Under the pieces are notes generated by a model. That model was not told where the DNA came from and made no database searches. It saw nothing but the letters and a program-made list of their open reading frames with translations. This document shows, in pieces, positions 24,060 to 35,045 of a DNA stretch of 64,000 bases. The DNA is taken from contig JBITNC010000001.1 of NCBI GenBank assembly GCA_050084985.1, positions 147,498,001-147,562,000 on the forward strand, in the 5' to 3' direction. Positions within the stretch are counted from its first letter, which is position 1; each line of letters starts with the position of its first letter. Source of the stretch: Nageia nagi. Its lineage: Eukaryota > Pinophyta. Made by a program: the position numbers and the translations under genes.

Positions 24060-25162
24060 TGTTGGTAATTATTTTATAGGCTTGAAGATTTCAAATGCTC
24101 CATGTTTATTATTTCTATCATGAATGATATTATGTAAAGTTGTTGAAACTAACCATTCTCTATCAATAAGAGGCATCAATATCATACGCTCCTTGTTACA
24201 CTTTAGTAATTCTACATATTTGATGTCATTTTCTTCTTGAGTCCATTCAAAAATGGGCTGCATGGCTAGATAAAATAGTCTATCAACATCTTCTTATTGA
24301 TATGTTCATTTCTTTGCAATAGGGCATTGAACTAGTTGCTTATTCTTAGGTTGAAATAATCATATTTTATTATTGTAATCACTTTGAACATTTTGCAACA
24401 ACCACTTATGATATGATATATTTTCTAGTATACACATGTTTGCAATGATGAGCTCATATATTGAATGAAGAAATTTGAATTTTATCATGTTATCTTCCTC
24501 TAACCAATATGGATATGGTATATCAACCTCTTCAATAATTTTGTTGATCTCTTCATACTTTATGGGATCTTCTTGAGTATACTCATCCTTAATGAATATA
24601 TTTGTATTGTCATCAAATTCTTGAACATGTTCACCCTATTTTTTATATTCATATTGGATAACAATACCTTAAATATTATTTATTGGGATTAGGCTATCAA
24701 CTTGAGCTTTTTGGTAAAGCAAATCTTTCAATATGATGGGTTGGGCAATATTCTTACTAACATTGTGGATTATACTGGTGATCTCCTATTGAATACCTAG
24801 TTCCATAGCTAGTATAAAGATATATGGAAGAACTAGAACCACTATTTATACCTAAGGCTCAATTCCATGCTAAGGTTAGTTCTAATGTTAATGTGAGCAT
24901 TAATTCTAGCAACTAAAAGGAAAAATGGGCACACATTTGACATAGTCATAGACCTATTTGCAAAGAATCCCAAATTCATATTTCTTATTGTGAGAGTCAT
25001 ATCATCAAAAGGTATATGGTCCTTGTACCTATTAGAATGCCATAATGTTTTTTGCTTTATTAATTCTTCATCTTCAAATCCATCAACTGCATAAGCTTTT
25101 TCCTTGACTTGTAGTTCACTAAGGAGTTTGATGAACCTATATTTATTTTCCTTAGAACTCAT
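24060..25162 (-). pseudogene. Unidentified degenerate minus-strand coding region
   Basis: Two minus-strand ORFs (25162-24842 and 24263-24069) are joined by further protein-like sequence in changing frames (EEINKIIEEVDIPYPYWLEE, FKFLHSIYELIIANMCIL). The composition is that of a real soluble protein: rich in Lys, Glu and Ile, with Trp and Cys present. It starts MSSKENKYRFIKLL. I do not recognise the family. It lies between two LTR-like repeats, so a gag-like or accessory retrotransposon protein is possible but unproven. Confidence 0.45.
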
Positions 25163-25289
25163 GACTTTCCTAAATACTTCATAATCACTTAATTATGTAA
25201 TGATTTCTCCTTTATTATTAAGGACTACATTATGGTTGGGAATGAGATGGTGATGAAGATGGAGGAGCAAATCAAAGGGATTCAACTAA

Positions 25290-25792
25290 AACTTAAATAG
25301 GTTGTAGATAGATGAAAGAGTTATGCATATCTAAAAAGAACACCAAGGGAATTCTATGTGGAATATAAATTCTTAAAGTTAGCATCTAGATATATTGGAC
25401 CCTTTGTTATCTTAACAAAAATAAGTCTAATCTACTATAGACTTGAACTTTCATGTGTTTTTCTAATATCCATGAAACTTTCCACATATCTTTACTTAAG
25501 AAATATGTCCATGATCCTTCACACATTTGGGATTATTTACCTTGAAGATGGAGGACCCACTGCCAGTGGAGGTGCATCTTATTTGGGTGCTAAAGTATCA
25601 TACTAGAGAGCTTTGTAACCATCTTATGAATCAATGTATTTCAATGGGATATATATACTAATAATAACTCCACATGGGAGTATGTGGATGAGATGAAGAG
25701 AATATTTCCAATATATCTTTATAATGAGTAGTTTAGAAGTACTTAAAAATAATTTTATTGCTTTAAAATAAACACAATGGACTATGTAAATC
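25290..25792 (+). pseudogene. Chromovirus-type gypsy integrase C-terminus
   Basis: KSYA then RTPREFYVEYKFLKL, SRYIGPFVIL and YRLELS match the integrase C-terminal domain of chromovirus Ty3/gypsy elements. Then MSMILHTFGI (or VHDPSHIWDY in another frame), PLPVEV and the chromodomain-like end STWEYVDEMKRIFP. At least two frameshifts. The rest of this element upstream is missing. It is a different lineage from the Tat fragments nearby. Confidence 0.78.
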
Positions 25793-25806
25793 CAAGTGGG
25801 GGAGGA
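25793..25806 (+). promoter_or_regulatory. Polypurine tract of the chromovirus element
   Basis: AAGTGGGGGAGGA lies directly before TGTCATAG, the expected position and composition for plus-strand priming of a gypsy element. Confidence 0.75.
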
Positions 25807-26260
25807 TGTCATAGCCTAACTCATTATGGATTCCCTTGTTATGTTTTTCTTTGATGCTTTCATGTGTAAGATTAGATATTTATGCTTTTGATTGAATAAA
25901 ATATTATTCAATATGAATTTGCTTATAATATTATGTATGTTCAATTTAGGAACATTATTGTAATATGATCCTATTATATGATATTATATTTCATGTTATT
26001 GTCAAGTCATTTTTATGATGTAGGTAATAGGTACATGAAGGCAAGATGCTTAGGAATGGAATGAATATGATTATTGGTAATGAATATAATACCATTGGTC
26101 TAAATGAACATTAATCCAAACAACAAAACAGAGGTAACATGTCCCATATGTAGTTGCATAGGGAAAGGATAACCACACTAGTGGGAGCCCTCTAGGTTAA
26201 TGATTGGAAATATTGGTTGATGTATTGTTGTGTTCTTATAACCTTGCAATTTTGCCAAAA

Positions 26261-26626
26261 ATGATAGCAAGTGAGATAATGTGTCAATACCCCTAACAAT
26301 TAATGTTATAAGGGCAAGATGACATTTAAAGGAATTATTAATTTAGGGAAATTAAGGTGCATTATTATTAAGGATTAAATACTAAGCAAATTATTATTAT
26401 GGAGTGTTTAATGCCTATGTTTTATTATTATTATTATTAAAATGATTGCAAGTGAGATAATGTGTCAATACCCCTAACAATTAATGTTATAAGGGCAAGA
26501 TGACATTTAAAGGAATTGCTAATCTAGGCAAATTAAGGTGCATTATTATTAAGTATTAAATGCTAAGTGAATTATTATTATGGAGTGAGTGTTTAATGCC
26601 TATGTTTTATTATTATTATTATTATT

Positions 26627-26627
<1 letters not shown>
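26261..26627. repeat. 181-bp tandem duplication
   Basis: ATGATAGCAAGTGAGATAATG at 26261 recurs as ATGATTGCAAGTGAGATAATG at 26442. The copies are near-identical, and each ends in an ATT microsatellite. The second is followed by the expanded GTT tract. Confidence 0.9.
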
Positions 26628-26683
<56 letters not shown>

Positions 26684-26806
26684 ATTGTTATTGTTATTGT
26701 TTTTGTTGTTGTTGTTGTTATTGTTGTTATTGTTGTTATTGTTGTTGTTGTTGTTGTTGTTGTTATTGTTGTTGTTGTTGTTGTTGTTGTTGTTATTATT
26801 ATGTTA
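26607..26806 (+). repeat. ATT/GTT trinucleotide microsatellite
   Basis: About 200 bp: ATT repeats, then a long pure GTT run (about 26630-26682), then GTT mixed with ATT, closing with ATT. The apparent poly-Leu and poly-Cys reading frames here are artefacts of the repeat. Confidence 0.97.
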
Positions 26807-27635
26807 ATTCATTAATTGGTAAGGTATTTTATTTATTATGGTTTGATAAATAAAACCATATTATTATATTTAAAATAATATAATAATAATTAAGTGATCT
26901 AGAATATTGGATTAGACACTAAGTGACTTATTTAGTGTAATAAATTGGATAAGAGATATTTATTAGAAGTTAAAAGATCTAATATTTAATTATCTAAAAT
27001 TATTATTAGCTAAATTAGAAGATATTTATCCATGCAAATCTAAGCTCTAGTTGTTTAACAAATACTAGAGTGCCTTGTGGTTATTAGATGAGATAATTAT
27101 CCCCAACTTTGGAATTATCTTCAACTTAAGAGAGCATGCAAATTAAAATATTAAATATTAATTAATTCCTAAATTAGCCACTTATAACTATTAATAAGAC
27201 CTTAGGTCTAGAGTTTATTATTTATTAGGAAGAGTAGAGAATGTTTGTTAGATTGGAGCTAGGATATTCTTCTTCAATTACAGGATTTTGAAAGGTTGGA
27301 CCTCTCTAGTTTATGGCTTTGGTTGTATGTATAATTTTTAATAAACATAATTATTTTTATGGTTTATAATTGTGTACATTTTTATTTATTTTATAATTGT
27401 ATTTCAAATTCAATGTTAATTTTTTTTGGTTAAATCTAATATATATTTGAAATTAGAATACCACATTTAAATTGCAAAAATACCATTGACCAAGTTTGCC
27501 TCCATTTCTATGTACAAAATATTCCCTTTTGAAGCCTAGTAGTTTTTTGGAAATCCATGTATAAGCTTAAGATATTTTTTATTTAAAAAGTGATTTTTGT
27601 AAAATATGGGAGTTTTCTATACTATAACAATATCA

Positions 27636-30600
27636 CCCCCTCCTCTCAGACATGTGTCAATCCCAAGTGCACAATGGTGGTTGGGTCCACTTATTTTTAT
27701 GACATCAAGTGATAAACACTAGGCATTTATGCACTATAATAGACAAAATTTAATGGATTTATGTGTATTTCATCATTAATGGTATGGTATGTTGATTAAA
27801 ATAGTGGATGTTAAATACAAAGTCTTGAGTTTAAATCTCAAAAAGCTTTTTTACATGTATGAAGTTTCGATACTTTTAGGAAAAAAATGGATCTCACCAC
27901 ATATTTGACATTATCAGCAATACAAAGGGGCATTTTTGTGGAAGTATAGACATATCCATAAAATATGTAGTTTTTATCCCAAAAAAGTATCTTGGTTTTA
28001 GTTTAAGGGTTTCCATGTAAGCAATGTGGGGGGCCTAACATTAGGGTTGGGAGGTCTCCCACCTAACATAGGTCAACCAAGGGCCTTACATGGGGATGGG
28101 ATTTAGGAAAACTTTAGTAGCACTGGAAGAAGCCCAATTTTCCATCATACATGTTCAATTTTCTTTTAACTTTTATACATACCTAGTACTCATCTTGGCT
28201 ATTGCAATTTACAAATTACATGTAAACAGTAAATGTACAAGATGTGGTATTGTAATTGTGGCCTCTCCTAATTGTTCACTCACTATGCATTAGGGTTTGT
28301 GATCCATATCTTATATTTTAGGTTTTGTAATATGTATCTTCTATTTATTCATGGTTATGGCTATTAATTCAAGAACAATGATAAGTAAACCAAGGTGTCC
28401 CCTCTCATGTGGTTCACTCATTAGAAAGCCTATCACTAGAATTCTATAATCTCACTTGCATTGATTTGTAAGTTATTCCCATTTCTTGGAACTATAAAAT
28501 TTTTAAATGGTCTCCATATTTGGACCCATTGTCAAAGGATTCTATATTTTAATAGGTTTTTTCATCATCATGTTTAGATCCAAGCAAATTTTATGGGGTT
28601 TCTTATATTCATTTTGGGTGCTTTGAAAATTCATTTATTTAAATCTATTGAATCTTTGATGAGTTAGAGTGCTAGTAAGTATCAAATATAAAGAAACCTT
28701 CTTAGAATTTCCTACAACCAAATTTTTATATTTAGCATATCATTGCATGAAAAATGGAGCCACCAAGAATCCTAACAAGTTGGCAATGACAAAATAGTTT
28801 TCATTTTCTAATTTCTATCCTTCAATGTTTACTTTTATACATGATAAATATTTCCATTATTTTTATCCATGGGATTAGTCTTTTCTATTTTTTATTTCTT
28901 TTGAATGGTATATACTCTCCACAGAAGTAGATTAGTTGATTTACTATACTTGAAAAGTCTTCTAAAATACTGTTAAATTTAGGAGGCTGGTAAGCGGTAA
29001 TATACAACTATGTTAAAGGTCTCGTATGAGGCCTTAGACCTATTTATACCATGGTGGTTTAGCTATTAAAAAAAAAAAGGAAAAACCTAATAAAGTTTTA
29101 TTCCATTTGAATCTAATTCTAGTTCATCTTATGTTTTAAAAATATGGAGGATTTTTATGAATGTTCCTCCTTTACTGCTATAAGTATTATACTTTTCTAC
29201 TAAATTATCATCTATTTCAATGCTAATTATTTCATCTAACTATAATTTATGATCTATTTTACATGATTGATTGAGTTTTTGACAATACAGTTAATTACAA
29301 TATACTCTATACTAAATTTAATTTATCAATGAATGTTTATGTGCATTTTATAAAATGAGTTTCTATTAAAGTTATTTCTCTCCAAAATGGGAAAATAAGT
29401 AGGATATGGTGCAAGTTCAGTGTAATTCATTTAAATTATGAAATATGTTCTATTTTTTCCTTGATCAATTGACTCAATCTTCTATATTGCTTAAGGGTTT
29501 CTTCACTTCTTCACTTTGTACTGAGTGAGCATGGGGGTGATTCTAATGTGTATTCCCATGATATATAAATTTATCAAATTTTATTATTTTCCTAGATTCT
29601 ATAAAATATCAAATAAGCTCATTGAACTTTAAATTTTTTTAAATCTTCAATAACATTATATCTAGAAATATCATTTTTAAAAAATTTATTTGAAAATTTA
29701 CCTCAAGAGGATTGAAATTGTACTTGATTTCATGTGTTTTTTGGAGGTTTTGGTTGTGGTGGATTTGCATTTGAAACTTAATTAGGTGGATTTTACAAAT
29801 TATTAGGAGTGAAGGTAGCTAAAAAAATTTTACCTTTTCTTCATGAGTTATTAGAATTTTTATTTTGTGCCCAATTTCTATCAAAAAAAGTCATCATTAT
29901 CATAAGTTTCTAATAATAAAATATGATTGCTATGTGAAGTACTCAATTCATCTATTGGAACTATTTCCATATTTTGAATTTCCTTTTGAATGACATCTAA
30001 AGCCACTTTAAATTAACCATAAACATACTCATCATGAGATGCAATGGAATGAACTCCACACCAGTTAGAAAGAGCAATGTCAAGAAGATATACATTATTT
30101 ACCTACATATATGTATCTAGATTAGCACATTACCATTGCTTGGAGTAGTATTCCATGTCCTATTTTTCCTTTAGAAGTTGGAGTTTCTTGGCTAGTTATT
30201 ATATAGATTCTAGGGCTACTAATTTGGATTGAAACTTTATCTTTTGATTTGCATTACATCATTACTTAATTGCTACAACAATCTTTTCATATAATCCATT
30301 TCACTATTTTTTTATACAATAGTAATATTTGGTACCGTAATGACATTTAATGCATTAATAGTATTTAAAAATGAGGGTTATATAGTGCATACTATTATTA
30401 TTATTCAAGAATGAAGTTTGAGCATACGCATTGGTAACTGGTGCATGAGACATAGGATCTTGGATGGTAATTTCTTATCAAGGTCTCTTTGTTATGATAG
30501 GTGTTTGTGTGGACCCTATAATTTTAGTTTCCTTCCCACTCTACATAATAATTTATCTAAATTCTTCAACTATACCAATCAATTTTTGCATTGTTTTAGT

Positions 30601-31301
30601 GAATATGTTGGAGAAGTTAGAACTATAAATATTTTCTTTAATTGTTTGATGTTAAAATGAGAAAGTATAAATATTTTCTTTAATTGCCTTAGTTTTTTTT
30701 TTTTTTTTTTTTTGCTACCAAAATTTTTATTTAATCTTTGCTGAAAATAAATATAACTATTGAAAAACCTTATTATACTTTGAAAAATACTACATGAGAG
30801 ACATTATTAAGAAGATTATAAGCTTAGTATAGTTTTTATTTTATTTCTAAATATATTTTTTTTCTTTCTCTCAAGCTAGTTAAGAGTGGGGAAAGTTTGT
30901 TAAAAACATTCTATACATTTCTGTTGGGGTTTATATTTCTTTTTATTCTATGATTTTGATAGAAGCATATTGATTTATTTATACGAAACATGGTTATATT
31001 GTTGCACACATAAAATTCTTATCTTTGGAGATTGCAATTTGCATTAACCTTCCTCAACACTGCACTTGTGAGGTATAGTAGCTCCATAGTTGTATAATAC
31101 AATATAATGTATTCTAAATTGTGTGTCATGTTTCTAGAATTGGCAATTATTTTTTCTCTATGTGTGTTTTTAATAAATATCATAATTCTTTCATAATAAC
31201 ATGAATAATTGTAATAATATATATATTTTTATAACATGAAATTTTGTTTGTTATATCAATATAGAATAATATATACTTTTATAATAGGTACGTAATTTAA
31301 A
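27636..31301. other. Intergenic, no recognisable gene
   Basis: AT-rich DNA with only short meaningless ORFs. Visible details: a poly-A-rich patch near 29068-29083; a direct repeat TATAAATATTTTCTTTAATTG at 30624 and 30666; and a 21-nt T run at 30693-30713. A minus-strand stretch around 29850-30080 reads as ALDVIQKEIQNMEIV, which looks protein-like but matches nothing I know. Confidence 0.5.
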
Positions 31302-33072
31302 ATGCTTCAAAAAAGAAAAATATAACAAACTATTGAATTTGTTTTTGGATTGACCAAAGGACAAAGTTCAAGCACCCATGAGAGCATAAGTAATCATAAA
31401 ATAATTCAAGATCCTAGAGTGAGAGGACATATGCATGAAATATTTGGAACTTCATTAGATGATTCATCATCAAAAAATAATGAGAAAGAGATTGAAAATG
31501 AGAAGGAAACAATACAATTAAATAGAACATTTCAAAGGGAATGGGTAGATAAATTTCAATGGTTGACTCATTATGAGAATGATAACAACATGGTCATGAA
31601 ATGTGAGTATTGTATGAAGTATAAAAAGGTTGGACCATGGGGTATAGGTGGAGGATATACAACAATACAACATGATGCACTTGTGACACATGAAAAATCA
31701 ATAACACATAAAAAAGATGCAATAGCATGGTTCAATGCTAAAGATAAAAAATATAAGACCCATGCAGGAACATATAGTAGAGATTCAAGAAACTAATAAA
31801 AATAGAATCATTTCTACCATGAAAATAACTAATTTTATTTACCAAGAGGACTTATCATTGCTCAAGTATAAAATTTTTTGCAAGTTTCTAGTAGATTTAA
31901 GGACACCAAATATGCCAAAATTTGAGTATTATTCATATACAAATTGTGTTATTGTAACTAATTTTATTTATTGTATATCAACTTATCTTGAAAAGATACA
32001 ATTGGATAATATTTCAAAGAGCCCCAAATTCCAACTAGTGTTGGATGAGAGTATAGATCGAAGCTTAGAATAAAATCTCATTATCTATGTTGCATACTTA
32101 AGCTTAAATGGAAATGGAATATCCAAGTCATGGTTCATGAAGCTTAAAATTATAAGTGATGGAAAAGGAAGAACTATTTATGATATCATGAATGAATTCA
32201 TAAATGAAAAGGAAGAACTATTTATGAAGAAGTTAATTGTTATTTCTATTGATGGAGCTTTAGCAATGGTGGGAAATGAAAATAGTTTTATTTTTTATTT
32301 TTTAAAGATGTTTCAAACTTAATCATGATCCATTGTATATTTTATAGAGAGGCCTTGGTAGTAGCATATGCTTTAAAAAGAGTGCATGAATTATTGTATG
32401 TTGAAAACAATTATGAATAAGGTGTATTCATGGGTTCAAAATTCTCCAAAGAGAAAGGATGACCTTAATATTTTGCTTAAGATTATGAAAATTAACATTC
32501 TTGGTGTTCTTCAAATTCATTCAGTATGATGGTTATCAAGAGGAGAGGTCATTCAAAGGCTTGTGAAACTTATGTTGGCTACTTTAACTTTATGGAAAAA
32601 TAAATCCAAAAATTTATCATCGTATTATAAGATAAGGATTGATTCTTTACAATTTTGTTTACACATGATTGATGATTTTCTAGGTGAACTCAATAAGCTA
32701 AATAAAAATTTTCAAGAAGAAAATATAGATATCACAACTCTTGGCATGTATTTAGAAGTGACCATTAGTACTTTAACTAGATGATTTTTGAGAAAAGAAA
32801 TATTTACTGAAGATATAATGTATCTTTCAAAAAATTTAATTGATTCCAAAGATGGATACATTGAAATTAAAGATGAAAAATGTGAAATTAGTCATAAACA
32901 TCAATTATTATTTGTACCTATCCCAAATGTGGATATTGATTCCAATAATGGAAAACAACAAAAAATGGATCCATGCATTGATGGTACATTAAAAGTTGTT
33001 AATTTAGTGGGGTTTAATATCTATCATTTTTATAGTGAACCCTTTGATTTATTATCTTTGCTAAATTCTTGA
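31302..33072 (+). pseudogene. hAT-superfamily transposase, ZNF862/KIAA1586-like
   Basis: Starts MLQKRKI, with a stop at codon 8, and the frame then runs on through 31796. The N-terminal TTF-type zinc finger is visible: REWVDKFQWL, CEYCMKYKKVGPWGIGGG, then H-x5-H (THEKSITHK). The RNase H-like transposase core follows after frameshifts: FQLVLDESIDRS (first Asp), GKGRTIYDIM, VISIDGALAMVG (second Asp), an H-C-I-like REALVVAYALK, and LQIHSV*WLSRGEVIQRLVKLM, typical of this hAT group. The tail resembles the Ser/Lys-rich pre-dimerisation region. The C-terminal hAT dimerisation block is not found and no terminal inverted repeats are identified. Family call is strong; the element is dead. Confidence 0.85.
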
Positions 33073-33364
33073 AGCTTTCTATAAAGTTCTCTTTATCTGA
33101 TGTACTTTCACTAGCATCTTTGATTATTTTTCCCTTTACATCTATATATGTTTGTTTTGTACAAATTCTCTCACTTCATTGTTGAACTACCTTTGTTACA
33201 CTATGTTTTCTCCTTTTGGGAACTTTCTTTACTACAGGGTTAGTAGAAATACATGCATTTTCATTGCTAGAAAGGTTAGTAGAAATACATGCATTTTCAT
33301 TGCTAGAAATAAAAAATATCTTTGGAATATAATGCATAAATAAAACCCTTAATAGATTTAACAT
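33005..33364 (-). pseudogene. Possible gag N-terminus next to the LTR-like repeat
   Basis: A minus-strand ORF starts about 100 bp inside the right LTR-like repeat (MLNLLRVLF). It contains a duplicated 12-residue unit beginning SSNENACISTN (36-bp repeat, 33239-33310), basic KKVPKRRKHS, and continues past a stop with IDVKGKIIKDASE and FIESFKNLAKIINQ. The layout (short ORF with an internal repeat just after the LTR) parallels the gag start of the element at 46.05 kb, but there is no sequence match. It overlaps the hAT tail by about 70 bp. Confidence 0.35.
33239..33310. repeat. 36-bp tandem duplication
   Basis: Two exactly adjacent units starting GTTAGTAGAAATACATGCAT, differing only at the last base. 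Confidence 0.95.
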
Positions 33365-33454
33365 TGTGGTAGAATTGAGAGTGTAGGTTCAAAATCACTT
33401 TTTTTCCAACCCTAATTAAGAGAAAGAAAAACCCATAAATGGGTGGCCAACAAT

Positions 33455-33995
33455 ATATTAATATGTGTTTTGGTATACCTCCGATTTTGGTCTAAATGAA
33501 TGAAACATACATAAACATTTAAGTATGTATTATATTAGAAAATTAACTTAGATAAAAATACATGAATAATAGGGAATAAATAGTATAATAATGTAATAGA
33601 ATAATTATGAAATACTTCGATGTCAAGATACAAAATGAATGTATACACTAAAGACAAAGAATCAAGTGTAGGATAAATACCTGTGTACTTGTATGTATCA
33701 TGGATAATTATATGTAGGATGAACTTATCAAGGAGAGGTGACCTTTATTTGCTAACCCCATGGCCAACAATAAAAATAATGCATGGGCTCTAGGCTCAAA
33801 GAACTCAACATGAGTATGCACTTCAATGTAGGAGCTAGCATTCCTATAGAATGAGGTCCACCAATAACGATTGATGACTATAGATATGTCAATAATTCAA
33901 ATGAATTATATGATCACAAATATGGATGATAAATATTTGTTCAAGTGAATACAAGATTCTAATCTCAATAGGTGATGTTTACAAATACCTATCCC
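33455..33995. repeat. LTR-like direct repeat, right copy
   Basis: Partner of 22068-22595, same orientation and length. It abuts Tat integrase sequence that resumes at about 34065. It diverges from the left copy after CTCAATAGGTGATG. Confidence 0.6.
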
Positions 33996-34064
33996 CTCCC
34001 CTTATAAAATACTTACCAATATATTGATGTCTCAACTAGATATTAAAAATACCCCTTGTATTTT

Positions 34065-35045
34065 CACATGTTTTATTTATCATTTTCTAATAGTGACTCC
34101 CTTCATTCATGATGGCACTTATGGTGGGCACTTCAATGGAGTAGACAATGCAAATTAGATCTTGAGAATGGGGTATTATTGGTCCACCATGGAATGATAT
34201 ATTAATGAGTATGTTAAGAAATGTTTCTTATTGGCCAATTTACACCACTCTCATCAGGAGGCCATACATTCATTATCACTTCCACATAATATTTTAATAA
34301 ATGGATCTAAGTTAAGCTATTAGTTTTCACTACAGGTAATAATATTAACAACTTCATTAAGACACACATTACTTTTTATTTTGGTATTCCCTCAATGATA
34401 ATATCAGACAATGGTATTAGCTTCAAGAATTAGAATATGTGGATATTATGTAATGGTTATAATATTAAACTCTCCTTATCCATTTCATATTAACATCAAG
34501 GTAATGGATAGGCTAAGGTTACAAATAAATCCATAGTCGATATTATTAAAAATATGATCAATGATAATTATATAAATTTATATGAATGTCTTCCTTATGC
34601 CTTATGGGCTTACCACATTAGTATCAAGATACCTACAAGGGCCACTCCCTTCTCATTATTCTATGGTATGGAATTAGTTATACCACTTAAGTTAAAAATG
34701 GTATCTTTAACAATGTAGCTTTAGGGTCTCATTCTAGATGAGGAGGTCAAATAATCTAGATTATACCAACTCACTCTTTGTGCTAAGAGGTGATTCAATA
34801 CCATTGAACATCATAAGGTTTATTAAGGCTAGAGAATTTGAGATCAATGATGTACTTCTTAAAAAGAATCAATAGCAGTCACATCTTGAATGGTCTCTTT
34901 GATATATATTTTCCTTGAATTGGTTAGGGATTTACATTTTCAATATAATATTTGATATAGGCACCTATCATTTAGTGTATTTAGAAGGATAAGAAGAGCT
35001 CAATCCTATTAACACCATTCATATTCATCCATTCTATGATTGATT
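34065..35045 (+). pseudogene. Ty3/gypsy (Tat-like) integrase core and C-terminus
   Basis: H2C2 zone (HDGTYGGHFNGV, RMGYYWSTME, YVKKC), integrase core (THITFYFGIPSMIISDNG, HQGNG-like, VTNKSIVDIIKNM, ECLPYALWAYHISIKIPT, ATPFSLFYGMELVIPLKL), then the C-terminal region (RLYQL, FNTIEHHKVY, FSLNWLGIY) and the closing INTIHIHPFYD. It starts inside the H2C2 region, so it slightly overlaps in content with the fragment ending at 21965. Frameshifts and stops are frequent. Confidence 0.85.

Larger units (their letters stand above)
25807..27635 (+). repeat. Probable 3' LTR of the chromovirus element
   Basis: Begins TGTCATAGCC right after the polypurine tract. A possible end is CTATAACA near 27630. It contains a 181-bp tandem duplication (26261-26627) and a long GTT/ATT microsatellite. 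No second LTR is in the window, so the right border is a guess. Confidence 0.5.

Noticed and set aside
26560-26853. Long poly-Leu and poly-Cys/Tyr reading frames
   Set aside because: They are the GTT/ATT microsatellite read in two frames, not proteins.
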